A stretch of DNA of 64,000 nucleotides from assembly GCF_900100655.1 (NCBI RefSeq), contig NZ_FNCE01000003.1, positions 214,501 to 278,500 on the forward strand, given 5' to 3'. Positions 24,701-32,263 of this stretch are shown here, piece after piece. The position numbers were made by a program, and so were the translations under genes. Numbering within the stretch: position 1 is the stretch's first letter; every line of letters starts with the position of its first letter. This stretch comes from Limimonas halophila (GTDB lineage Bacteria > Pseudomonadota > Alphaproteobacteria > Kiloniellales > Rhodovibrionaceae). Under the pieces are notes generated by a model. That model saw nothing but the letters and a program-made list of their open reading frames with translations. It did no database searches and was not told the DNA's origin.

Positions 24701-24829
24701 GGGCTCATCCCCTTCGTCGTCAACAACGTCCTGAAGGGCGGCGTGGGCCGCCCGCGCGTCCCGGCGGCGGTCAAGCGGCTCTCACAGCTCCCAGTGCCGG
24801 CCGCCGGCCGGGCGTTGGTGCCGGCGTGA
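21770..24829 (+). CDS. P2A-like cation P-type ATPase with N-terminal HMA_2-like domain
   Basis: A 1019-residue ion pump. Residues about 10-90 form a ferredoxin-like domain (GRLRVRVPDLR...) related to the two proteins encoded just downstream but lacking a CxxC metal site. Then come the actuator (LTGES), phosphorylation motif CFDKTGTLTENRM, nucleotide site (KGSPDEV) and hinge TGDGVNDGPALKAADIG. The ion-site residues of Ca-ATPases are kept: PEGLPA in M4, STNFSEILVMF in M5, and INLATDVFPA in M6 (N, T, D). This suggests a Ca-, Mn- or Na-type pump. ATG 21770 follows GGGAG. Co-directional with the small gene before it. Confidence 0.9.
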   Translation: MRAATVEEEAARHGFTIADDRTAGRLRVRVPDLRAAPELAAAVERGLARVPGVRTARASAWSRSVVIGFDAETAKDEVLAALRGVLDAPPETGGTATGEAAEAESAHPAPDGVAWHTMPVAACAERLESDAHDGLPVDVAEARRARYGANRLREMRAKSRWETVREQVVSLPVMLLMGSAAVSVATGGIADAAAIVGIVAVNTVIGYITERRADATIASMAETGEGIVRVRRGGKKWNCAETELVPGDLVQITAGSPVPVDARVVESRGLMVDESPLTGESVGVRKQAGALGEEAAPIADRVNMVYQGTAVTAGRATVLVTATGGATEMGRIQALADAAEAPQTPSQRQLNQLGTWLALASGGVCVAVFGVGLVRGFALVQMVKNAMALAVAAVPEGLPAMAVTTLALGVRDMRRQGVLIRRLPAVETLGSVQTVCFDKTGTLTENRMAVREVRTAADTLDLRPGTAIGQPALGDGSALGDLLRVSVLCSETRIRKRNGERVFDGSATEAALIAAADRAGFKAKKLRKAHPMLDIRERGNGRNHMASRHTTPDGGTFLAVKGSPDEVLEMCAHVRTPDGDRPLDEGERDRLIRLNAAMADEGLRVLAAACAGTDAPPDAAGELDGELVWLGLVGLADPVRPGVREAVQEFHRAGVATVMITGDQRDTARAIARDLGLAREGEVHVVDARELHELDMHRLGELAEEAHAFSRVTPADKLRIVQALQARRRVVAMTGDGVNDGPALKAADIGVAMGHGGTRVAREMADVVLQRDDVGDMAVAVARGRAIYLNVRRAIQFLLSTNFSEILVMFAAIAAGAGQPLTAMQLLWINLATDVFPAIGLALEPAHEDVMRTPPRDPREPIMRRTDLWRIGRESAVLAAGSLGGYAAALALYGPGPQAQTVACLGLIVGQLSHALTCRSHQPVLSGAHRRRRNRILDGALIGTVGLQALVLGVPALRQFFGFAGLDLTGYALVIVAGLIPFVVNNVLKGGVGRPRVPAAVKRLSQLPVPAAGRALVPA

Positions 24830-24833
24830 GCGA

Positions 24834-25205
24834 TCAGACCAGCGCGGCTATCATCGCGGTGGCCGAGCGCTCCAGCACCTTTTCCAGCGCGATGTTGAGC
24901 ACCGTTTCCGTCACCCGCGTGGTGCCGGGGCCGACGGCGCCCGTGCTGGGCGAGGCCTTCGCGGGATCGGCGTCGGTGGACACGTAGCCCGCGCCGCGCA
25001 ACGCGCCGACAATCGCGTCCGGGGTGGTGAGATCGGGGTCGTAAAAGACGGTGACGCTGCCCGTGACCGTGCGCACGTCCACCTCGCGGACGCCGTGCAG
25101 GCCGGTCACGAATTGCTCGACCGTGCGCGCCCGGCCGGCGTTCCGCTTCACCGCGGCGGAGCGCACGCGCAGGCGGCCGGGGACGTGGTGAAGATAGTCC
25201 GCCAT
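24834..25205 (-). CDS. HMA_2-like domain protein
   Basis: A 123-residue soluble protein with one ferredoxin-like HMA_2-type domain: HHVPGRLRVRSAAVKR, then VREVDVRTVTGSVTVFYDP. It lacks the CxxC copper site. Its sequence parallels the N-terminal domain of the adjacent ATPase and the protein at 25298-25822. GAGGT lies seven bases before the ATG. It converges on the ATPase gene with a gap of four bases. A regulatory or docking role for the pump is inferred. Confidence 0.8.
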   Translation of the reverse strand: MADYLHHVPGRLRVRSAAVKRNAGRARTVEQFVTGLHGVREVDVRTVTGSVTVFYDPDLTTPDAIVGALRGAGYVSTDADPAKASPSTGAVGPGTTRVTETVLNIALEKVLERSATAMIAALV

Positions 25206-25297
25206 CGCCGGACCTCATCCCTGATTGCCAGCAGATGAGGGGTGTATAGCCGACGGATGTTGCAGGGACGTGACAGGCCGATGGCGGAGGGATTGCT

Positions 25298-25822
25298 TTA
25301 TGCGGTTTCCGCTGCCGGCTGCGCCCGGTTGGCGGTGCGCCAGCGGTCGTAGATGAGCATGCCGCCGTACCAGGCGAGCGTGATGGCCGGCGCCATGATC
25401 TGCCCGCGCAGAACCTGGACGACCGCGAGCCCGAGCAGGGACACCGAGATCACCGTGGCAAGGTCGAAGTCGCCGTCGCTGGTATCCTTGAACCAGGAAT
25501 CGATGCGCCGCGCATCGGCGACGAGGCGGTTGGTCGCGCCGCCGGCCGCCTCGCCGGCGCCTTCGCGCACGAACAGGCCCTGTTTTGCGGCGAAGTGCCA
25601 CACCGTGTCGGCGTCGGCGGTGTGGTGGATGAGCACGCTGCCGGTGCGCGCGTTGGCTTCGGCGACCTCGACATCCGGGCACAGGTCGAAGGTGTCCTCG
25701 ACCGTGCGGAAGAAGGCCGCATCGCCCCGCCGCGCCGGGACGCGCACGCGAAGGCGCCACGGCACGTCGTGGACGGGTCGGGCGGCGGGGGCGTCAGCTG
25801 CTGGTGCTGCTGCTTGTGCCAC
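25298..25822 (-). CDS. HMA_2-like protein with C-terminal membrane segments
   Basis: A 174-residue protein with an HMA_2-type domain at about 18-90 (VHDVPWRLRVRVPARRG, NARTGSVLIHH), followed by two hydrophobic segments at about 120-160 (TVISVSLLGLAVVQVLRG; APAITLAWYGGMLIY). Membrane-linked HMA_2 proteins like this occur beside P-type ATPases and DUF5132 genes. The GTG start lies inside the end of the DUF5132 gene (29-base overlap), with AAGGGCGG upstream, so translation is coupled. Confidence 0.8.
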   Translation of the reverse strand: MAQAAAPAADAPAARPVHDVPWRLRVRVPARRGDAAFFRTVEDTFDLCPDVEVAEANARTGSVLIHHTADADTVWHFAAKQGLFVREGAGEAAGGATNRLVADARRIDSWFKDTSDGDFDLATVISVSLLGLAVVQVLRGQIMAPAITLAWYGGMLIYDRWRTANRAQPAAETA

Positions 25823-26144
25823 TGCTGCCGCCCTTGCTGCTGCCCGTGGAGCTGGACTCGCCGGATGTCGCGGCGGCCGTGGCCGCGCCGCCCGCAGCCT
25901 GCTCCGCGGCCGGGTGCATCTCGGCGTAGGCCTCGTGGTAGGTGTCCTCGGCCATCTCGCCGAGTTCCGCGATGCTCTCGCGCGTGCGCTCGTAGACGAG
26001 CAGGCCGGTCTTGATCGTGGTCTTGGCTGCCGGCCGCAGCACGCGGCCCACGACCGGCATCACCGTCGGCGCCAGCAGGGCCGCGCCCACACCGATCGCT
26101 ACGCCGGTCGTGACGTTGTTCTTGAAGATGTCTTCGATCGCCAT
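25794..26144 (-). CDS. DUF5132 family membrane protein
   Basis: A 116-residue protein with the DUF5132 pattern: a short N-terminal amphipathic part (MAIEDIFKNNVTTG), one membrane segment (VAIGVGAALLAPTVMPVVG), then KTTIKTGLLVYERTRESIAE. The C-terminal 35 residues are a Ser/Gly/Thr-rich tail. Function unknown. ATG 26144 has AGGAGG eight bases upstream. It is first in the DUF5132 - membrane HMA_2 - HMA_2 run converging on the P-type ATPase. Confidence 0.85.
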   Translation of the reverse strand: MAIEDIFKNNVTTGVAIGVGAALLAPTVMPVVGRVLRPAAKTTIKTGLLVYERTRESIAELGEMAEDTYHEAYAEMHPAAEQAAGGAATAAATSGESSSTGSSKGGSSGTSSSTSS

Positions 26145-26291
26145 GTCCACTGCCTCCTGAGCAGGCGGTTGCCTATCATGGAAGCGTAATATGGCGCCAT
26201 CAGAGTTCAAAGTAAAAAGGGTGGCCGCCGCGGCGCAGCGTCCGGATAATCCCGGCCGTGCTTCCCGTCCACCGAGCAGGATGCGACCACC

Positions 26292-26480
26292 GTGCGAACC
26301 CGCTTCATCCTCCACGACCCCCTCGACGCCGGCGAAGTGCAGTTCCAGGACGTGCGCGTCCTCAGCTCGCGCGGCGACCGCGTGAAGGTCCGCTTCACCA
26401 CCACCAACGGCGAAACGCTGGACGCCGTCTTCGACAAGGAGGAGGTGCGCGGCCTGTTCAACTGGTCCCGCTTCGTCTAG
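26292..26480 (+). CDS. Small conserved-looking protein, function unknown
   Basis: A 62-residue protein starting with GTG at 26292. Its alternating polar and hydrophobic residues suggest a small beta barrel (RVLSSRGDRVKVRFTTTNGE, then LDAVFDKEEVRGLF). No family recognised. It lies between the DUF5132 gene (divergent) and the amine oxidase (same strand, 37 bases downstream). The ribosome site is weak (AGGA), so the start is uncertain, but the protein composition looks real. Confidence 0.5.
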   Translation: MRTRFILHDPLDAGEVQFQDVRVLSSRGDRVKVRFTTTNGETLDAVFDKEEVRGLFNWSRFV

Positions 26481-26517
26481 CGGTGCCGTGATCGCGGATG
26501 GCGAGGAGGGATGTATC

Positions 26518-27783
26518 GTGGACGCCGCAAGCGGCGCGAAGCGCGCGGACGTCGATCTGGCGGTCGTCGGGGCGGGGGTCGCCGGGCTGGCCGCCGCGAA
26601 GACCGCGCGCGAGCACGGGCTCAGCGTGCGCGTGCTGGAAGCCAAGGACCGCATCGGCGGGCGCGCGCACACCGTGTGCGACGCGCTCGGCCGGCCCTGG
26701 GACCGCGGCGCCCACTGGCTGCATTCCGCCGAGACCAATCCCTTCCGGGTGTACGCCGACCGCGTGGGCGAACCCTACCGGCCCGGCGTTTCGCCGCAGC
26801 ACCTCTGGCTGGGCCGGCGCTGGGCCGGCGAAGACGAGCGCGCGGGCTTCTCCGCCTTCGCGCGGCGGGCGGGCGCGGCCATCGACGCCGCGGGCGAGGC
26901 CGGGCGCGACCTGCCCGCGAGCTGGGTGCTGCCCGAGGGCGGGGCGTGGCTGCCGCTCTACCGCCAGCTGCTGGGGGCGCTGGCGGGCGCGGAACCGGAA
27001 GCCTGCTCCACGCTGGACAGCGCCCGCTACCTGGACGGCGAGGCGAACTGGCCGCTGGAAAACGGCTTCGGCGCCCTGATCGCGCGCTGGGGCGCGGACG
27101 TGCCGGTGCACCTGAACACGCCGGTTCATACGCTGGATCGCACGGGGCCGGCGGTGCGGCTGGAAACCCGCGACGGCACGCTGACCGCGCGCCGCGCCGT
27201 CGTCACGGTGTCGACCAGCGCGCTCGCGGGCGACGCGATCCGTTTCCGGCCGGAGATGCCGGCGTGGCTGGCGGAGGCCCTGGCGGCGACGCCCCTGGGC
27301 GGGGCGAACAAGGTCATGCTCAGCTTCGACCGCGACATCTTCGGCCTGGGCCACAGCTTCGCCGCCTCGCTCGCGGACGCGCCGTGGGGCTTTCACATGC
27401 AGATCACCCCCTTCGAGCGCCCCGTGGTCATTGCGCACACCGGCGGCAGCTTCGCCACCGCGATGGAGCGCGAGGGACCGGCCGCCATGCGCGAGCGCGC
27501 GCTGACGAGCCTGCGTTCGATGTTCGGCCCCAGGGTGGACCGGCACCTCGTGGACTGGGACACGACCGCCTGGGGCGAAGATCCACACATCCGCGGTGGA
27601 TATTCCATCGCGCTGCCGGGCCAGGCCCACCTGCGCGAGCGCCTGAACCAGCCGCTGGACGAGCGCGTGTGGCTGGCCGGGGAGGCGTGCGCGCTGGACG
27701 CCTTCGGCACGGTGCACGGCGCGCATGCCGCCGGACTCCGGGCCGCGCGGGCGGTCGCGGACAGTCTGGGCGCCCCGGTCTGA
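26518..27783 (+). CDS. FAD-dependent amine oxidase / NAD(P)-binding oxidoreductase
   Basis: A 421-residue flavoprotein of the amine oxidase (MAO/PAO) superfamily. The FAD dinucleotide fold is at the N-terminus (VDLAVVGAGVAGLAAAKTA, then EAKDRIGGRAHT), and the C-terminal flavin contact is VWLAGEACALDAFGTVHGAHA. It probably oxidises an amine or acts as a desaturase-like enzyme; the substrate is unclear. GTG at 26518 is chosen because GAGG lies eight bases upstream; GTG 26488 is an alternative. Confidence 0.83.
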   Translation: MDAASGAKRADVDLAVVGAGVAGLAAAKTAREHGLSVRVLEAKDRIGGRAHTVCDALGRPWDRGAHWLHSAETNPFRVYADRVGEPYRPGVSPQHLWLGRRWAGEDERAGFSAFARRAGAAIDAAGEAGRDLPASWVLPEGGAWLPLYRQLLGALAGAEPEACSTLDSARYLDGEANWPLENGFGALIARWGADVPVHLNTPVHTLDRTGPAVRLETRDGTLTARRAVVTVSTSALAGDAIRFRPEMPAWLAEALAATPLGGANKVMLSFDRDIFGLGHSFAASLADAPWGFHMQITPFERPVVIAHTGGSFATAMEREGPAAMRERALTSLRSMFGPRVDRHLVDWDTTAWGEDPHIRGGYSIALPGQAHLRERLNQPLDERVWLAGEACALDAFGTVHGAHAAGLRAARAVADSLGAPV

Positions 27784-27907
27784 CGGCGCTCGCGCAATAA
27801 TAACGATAAATATGTGTAGTTTTTCTTAATTTGACACCGCCCACGTCGGGGATTATCTCCGGTTTCACGCATCGAATGTGCTGTTTTTGCATCAGGCGGT
27901 GACCGGC

Positions 27908-29764
27908 ATGGGCCACGAAACCAACATCACGCAGGCCGCCCTCGCGGCCGGCCTGTTCGATCAGAGCCAGGCGCAACAGCTGGAAGCGCTGCTTCCCACG
28001 CTGCGCCCGGAGCAGGCGCTGTGGCTGAGCGGCTACTTGGCCGGGCTCGGAGCGCAGACCCAGCCGGCGCAGGCGGCCGGGGGCCAGGGTGGCGGCGAGG
28101 CGCCGCAGATCACCGTCCTCTACGGCACGGAAACCGGCAACGCCGAGGGCGTGGCCAAGCAGCTCGCCGAGCGCGCCACCCAGAAGGGGCTCAAGGCGCG
28201 CGCCGTGGACATGGCCGAGTACAAGACCAAGGATCTCAAGAGCGAAACCCACGTGGTCCTGGTCTCCGCCACGCACGGCGAGGGCGATCCGCCGGACCCC
28301 GCCGCGCCCTTCTTCGAGTTCCTGTGGAGCCGCAAGGCACCCAAGCTGAAGGGCACGAAGTTCGCCGTCTTCTCCCTGGGCGACAGCAGCTACGTGAACT
28401 TCTGCCAAGCCGGCAAGGACTTGGACGCGCGCTTCGAGGAGCTGGGCGGCGAGCGCCTGGCCGAGCGCGTGGACACCGACGTCGACTACGAGGACGACGC
28501 CGAGGCCTGGGTGGAGAAGCTGGTCGGCCTGCTGGAAAGCGAGGCCGCGCCCGCTGGGCAGCCCGCCTCGCCGGGCGCGCCCGCGGCGCTCCAGGGGGTG
28601 CTCGGCGGCCTGCCGGGCGCCGCGCCGGCCGCGGACAAGCCGAAGCACTCGCGCAAGAACCCCTATCAGGCCGAGATCCTCGACGCCGTGGTCCTCAACG
28701 GCCGCCACTCCACCAAGGAAACGCGCCACATCGAGCTTTCGCTGGAGGACAGCGGCCTCACCTTCGAGCCGGGCGACAGCCTCGGCATCGTGCCCGAGAA
28801 CGAGGACGCCACGGTCGAGCGCGTGGTGGACAGCCTGGGCCTGACACCCGGCGACACCGTCCACGTCAACGGCGCGGAAAAGTCGCTCGGGGACGCGCTC
28901 AAGCGCGACCTGGAGCTGACGATGCTCACGCCCGGCTTCCTCCAGGCCTATGCGGACGCCGCGGAGTCCGAGGAGCTGCGCGCGCTGCTGGCCGAGGACA
29001 ACCGCGAGGCGCTGCACACCTTCATGGGCGCCAACCAGGTCGCCGACGTGCTGGCCCGGTATCCCGTGAGCGGCCTGGACGCCGCCACCTTCACCGGGAT
29101 GCTGCGCAAGCTGCAGCCGCGGCTGTACTCCATCGCCTCAAGCCAGGCGGCGCTGCCGGACGAGGTGCACCTGACGGTGGGCGTCACGCGCTACACCAGC
29201 GACGGCAAGCCGCGCAACGGCGTCGCCAGCACCTATCTTGCCGAGCGCCGCGAGCCCGGCGAGACGGTTCCCGTCTACGTGGACCACAACAAGGCCTTCA
29301 AGCTGCCCAGCGATCCCACGACGCCGCTCATCATGATCGGGCCGGGCACGGGCGTCGCGCCCTTCCGCGCCTTCCTGCAGGAGCGCGAGGAGATGGGGGC
29401 GACTGGCAAGAACTGGCTGTTCTTCGGCGAGCGCACCTTCCGCGAGGACTTCCTCTACCAGACCGACTGGCAGCAGTTCCGCAAGGACGGTCTGCTGACG
29501 CGCATGGACGTCGCCTTTTCGCGCGACCAGAAAGAGAAGGTCTACGTCCAGGACCGCGTGCGCCAGCGCAGCCGCGACGTCTACGCTTGGCTTCAGGAAG
29601 GCGCGAACCTCTACGTCTGCGGCGACGCCGACGCGATGGCGCCCGCCGTCCACGAGGCGCTGACCGACGTGGTGAAGGACGAGGGCGGGCTGTCGCGCGA
29701 GGACGCGCAGGCCTACCTCAAGCAGCTCCAGCAGGAGCGGCGCTACCAGCGCGACGTTTACTGA
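27908..29764 (+). CDS. cysJ: Sulfite reductase (NADPH) flavoprotein alpha subunit
   Basis: A 618-residue CysJ. After a short helical N-terminus (LRPEQALWLSGYLAGLG, as in E. coli CysJ) comes a flavodoxin domain at about 62-205 (VLYGTETGNAEGVA, LGDSSYVNFCQAGKDLD), an FAD domain at about 225-450 (RLYSIASSQ) and an NADPH domain to the C-terminus (MIGPGTGVAPFRAFLQER, ending in YQRDVY). It passes electrons from NADPH to CysI for reduction of sulfite to sulfide in cysteine synthesis. ATG 27908 has GGCGGTGA upstream. The 124-base gap before it is A/T-rich and probably holds the promoter. cysI follows 56 bases on. Confidence 0.95.
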   Translation: MGHETNITQAALAAGLFDQSQAQQLEALLPTLRPEQALWLSGYLAGLGAQTQPAQAAGGQGGGEAPQITVLYGTETGNAEGVAKQLAERATQKGLKARAVDMAEYKTKDLKSETHVVLVSATHGEGDPPDPAAPFFEFLWSRKAPKLKGTKFAVFSLGDSSYVNFCQAGKDLDARFEELGGERLAERVDTDVDYEDDAEAWVEKLVGLLESEAAPAGQPASPGAPAALQGVLGGLPGAAPAADKPKHSRKNPYQAEILDAVVLNGRHSTKETRHIELSLEDSGLTFEPGDSLGIVPENEDATVERVVDSLGLTPGDTVHVNGAEKSLGDALKRDLELTMLTPGFLQAYADAAESEELRALLAEDNREALHTFMGANQVADVLARYPVSGLDAATFTGMLRKLQPRLYSIASSQAALPDEVHLTVGVTRYTSDGKPRNGVASTYLAERREPGETVPVYVDHNKAFKLPSDPTTPLIMIGPGTGVAPFRAFLQEREEMGATGKNWLFFGERTFREDFLYQTDWQQFRKDGLLTRMDVAFSRDQKEKVYVQDRVRQRSRDVYAWLQEGANLYVCGDADAMAPAVHEALTDVVKDEGGLSREDAQAYLKQLQQERRYQRDVY

Positions 29765-29820
29765 TCCCAGCCGGGAATCGGCGCCCGACGCGCACGCACG
29801 CGAGAAACGGATCACACGCC

Positions 29821-31575
29821 ATGGCCGCTTCCGACCGCTACAACATCGACCGCAGCCAGGACATCACGCAGCCCGTCGAGGAGCTGCACCCGAACGAGAC
29901 GATCAAGGCCGAGAGCAACTTCCTGCGCGGCCATATCGAGGACAGCCTGGCCGATCCCATCACCGGCTCGCTGCTGGGAGACGACCACCAGCTGACCAAG
30001 TTCCACGGCATCTACCAGCAGGACGACCGCGACCTGCGCGACGAGCGCCGGCGCAAGAAGCTGGAGCCGGCGCATTCTTTCATGATCCGCGTGCGCCTGC
30101 CGGGCGGGGTGTGCCAACCCGATCAGTGGCTGAAGCTGGACGAGCTTGCGCGCACCCACGCCAACAACACCCTGCGGCTCACCACGCGCCAGACCTTCCA
30201 GTTCCACGGCGTGCTGAAGCGCGACCTCAAGGCCACGATGCAGGGCATCCACGCGGCCCTGCTGGATACGATCGCCGCTTGCGGCGACGACAACCGCGGC
30301 GTCATGGCGACCCCGCTGCCGGATTACGACGCCGTCCACCAGCAGGTCTATCCGGTCGCCAAGGCGGTCAGTGACCATCTGCTGCCGCGCTCGCGCGCCT
30401 ACCACGAGATCTGGCTGGACGAGGAGCCGCTGCACAAGGGCGCCGGGCAGGTGGACGAGAACGAGGAGCCGATCTACGGCAAGACCTACCTGCCGCGGAA
30501 GTTCAAGATCGGCTTCGCCGTGCCGCCGGTGAACGACGTCGACATCTACACCCAGGACATCGGCTTTATCGCCATCACGAACGGCGAGACGCTGGAGGGC
30601 TTCAACGTCGCCGTCGGCGGCGGCATGGGGCGCACCGACAACGAGCCCAGCACCTATCCCCAGCTCGGCCGCGTGATCGGCTTCTGCCGGCCGGACCAGG
30701 CCGTCGATGTGGCGGAGAAGATCGTCACCATCCAGCGCGACCACGGCAACCGCTATGACCGCAAGGTCGCGCGCATGAAGTACACCATCGACCATCACGG
30801 CCTCGACTGGTTCGTCGACGAACTGCAGGAGCGCCTGGGCTGGTCTTTGGAAGCCGCGCGCGAGCACCCGGCGTTCGAGACCAGCCAGGACCGCTTCGGC
30901 TGGTCGCAGAACCTGGACGGCACCTGGAACTACACGCTGTTCGTGGAAAACGGCCGTGTGCAGGATACCGACAGCCACAGCATGATGACCGGCCTGCGCG
31001 AACTGGCCGGGATGCTGCGCGGCGACCTGCGGATCACGGGCAACCAGAATCTGATCGTCGCGAAGATCCCGCAGGATCAGGTGGATGCGGTGTGGGAGAT
31101 CCTGGAACGCCACGGCATCCTGGCGGTGACCGACCGCAGCCACGTGCGCCGGCATTCCATGGCCTGCGTGGCCTTCCCGACCTGCCCGCTGGCGATGGCG
31201 GAGAGCGAGCGCTACTTCCCGCACTTCATGACCAAGGTGGAAAACCTCCTGGCCGAGTGCGGGCTGGGCGACACGCCCATCGTCATGCGCATGACGGGCT
31301 GCAACAACGGCTGCGCGCGGCCCTACGTGGCGGAGGTCGGCTTCTCGGGGCGCGCGCCCGGGAAGTACAACTTCTACCTGGGCGGCGGCTTCCACGGTCA
31401 GCGGCTGAACAAGCCCTACATGGAGAACGTCGACGAGGACACCATCCTCGGGGAGCTGCGGCCCATGTTCGAGCGCTACGCCGCCGAAGGGGAGGCGGGC
31501 GAAGCCTTCGGCGACTTCGTCATCCGCGCCGGATACATTTCCGCCGTCAACGACGGGCGGGAATTCAACGCATAA
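29821..31575 (+). CDS. cysI: Sulfite reductase (NADPH) hemoprotein beta subunit
   Basis: A 584-residue CysI, the siroheme/4Fe-4S subunit that reduces sulfite by six electrons. The cluster cysteines are visible in CVAFPTC and GCNNGC (MTGCNNGCARPYVAEVGF), and siroheme contacts in LRLTTRQTFQFHGV. Length is normal for the family (about 570). It forms an operon with cysJ. A strong hairpin follows. Confidence 0.96.
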   Translation: MAASDRYNIDRSQDITQPVEELHPNETIKAESNFLRGHIEDSLADPITGSLLGDDHQLTKFHGIYQQDDRDLRDERRRKKLEPAHSFMIRVRLPGGVCQPDQWLKLDELARTHANNTLRLTTRQTFQFHGVLKRDLKATMQGIHAALLDTIAACGDDNRGVMATPLPDYDAVHQQVYPVAKAVSDHLLPRSRAYHEIWLDEEPLHKGAGQVDENEEPIYGKTYLPRKFKIGFAVPPVNDVDIYTQDIGFIAITNGETLEGFNVAVGGGMGRTDNEPSTYPQLGRVIGFCRPDQAVDVAEKIVTIQRDHGNRYDRKVARMKYTIDHHGLDWFVDELQERLGWSLEAAREHPAFETSQDRFGWSQNLDGTWNYTLFVENGRVQDTDSHSMMTGLRELAGMLRGDLRITGNQNLIVAKIPQDQVDAVWEILERHGILAVTDRSHVRRHSMACVAFPTCPLAMAESERYFPHFMTKVENLLAECGLGDTPIVMRMTGCNNGCARPYVAEVGFSGRAPGKYNFYLGGGFHGQRLNKPYMENVDEDTILGELRPMFERYAAEGEAGEAFGDFVIRAGYISAVNDGREFNA

Positions 31576-31580
31576 TGACG

Positions 31581-31604
31581 CCGGGGCGCTTTTTTGCGCC
31601 CCGG
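31581..31604. terminator. Hairpin between converging cysI and PAQR-like gene
   Basis: A 9-base perfect stem CCGGGGCGC/GCGCCCCGG with a TTTTTT loop lies 5 bases after the cysI stop and 2 bases before the converging gene's stop. The T run is in the loop rather than after the stem, so it is not a textbook terminator, but its position suggests it ends transcription from both sides. Confidence 0.5.
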
Positions 31605-31605
31605 T

Positions 31606-32250
31606 TCACGCGAACGCCACCCACATCGCGGCGTAGTGCATGCCCGCGGCCACGAGCACGAGAGCGTGCCAGATCGCGTTGTGGAATTTCAGCCGGTGCG
31701 CCGCGTGAAAGCCCACGCCGGCGGTGTAGACCACGCCGCCGCCCAGCAGCAGCGCGACGACGGGCGGGGTGGCCGCCGACAGGAAGGCGTCCAGGGCGAC
31801 CAGGATGCTCCAGCCCATCAACAGATAAATCACGATCTCGAGGCGCTCGCCGAAGCGCGGCCAGACAACGGCATGGAGCGCGCCCACGACAGCCAGCGCC
31901 CAGTTCGCCGCAAACAGCCCCATTCCCAAATCACCGCCGATCTTGGCGAGGGCGAAGGGAGAATAGGTGCCCGCGATCAGCACAAAAATGGCCGCGTGGT
32001 CCAGCCGCCGCAGCAGGCCCTTGCGCGGTGACGCGACCGTAAGGTTGTAGGCGGCGGAACTACCCAGCATCGCGAGCAGCGCCGGGGCGTAGAGACTCAA
32101 CCCCAACGCTGCCCGTGACCCTGTGTGCGGCACCAGCCATCCGATCAGGCCGGCGACGGCGACCAGGCCAACGGTGACGCCCGTGACGTGGACGCCCAGG
32201 TCCGCCAGCCATTCGCCACGCGTGTAGACGGGAAAGGCGCGAGCGGCCAC
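31606..32250 (-). CDS. PAQR/hemolysin III family membrane protein
   Basis: A 214-residue protein with about seven membrane helices and the PAQR/hemolysin III motifs RRLDHAAIFVLIAGTYSPF and HNAIWHALVLVAAGMHY. The family's first zinc-site His (usually S..YH) is Asn here (SSAAYN), so the metal site may be altered. Bacterial members are implicated in membrane fluidity control. It begins with GTG at 32250 with a weak ribosome site. It lies 13 bases downstream of the HTH-cold-shock gene. Confidence 0.85.
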   Translation of the reverse strand: MAARAFPVYTRGEWLADLGVHVTGVTVGLVAVAGLIGWLVPHTGSRAALGLSLYAPALLAMLGSSAAYNLTVASPRKGLLRRLDHAAIFVLIAGTYSPFALAKIGGDLGMGLFAANWALAVVGALHAVVWPRFGERLEIVIYLLMGWSILVALDAFLSAATPPVVALLLGGGVVYTAGVGFHAAHRLKFHNAIWHALVLVAAGMHYAAMWVAFA

Positions 32251-32263
32251 GGCCGCCCCGGCC

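Noticed and set aside
26180-26205. ATGGCGCCAT palindrome in the DUF5132 upstream region
   Set aside because: Too short and too easily expected in GC-rich DNA to call an operator.
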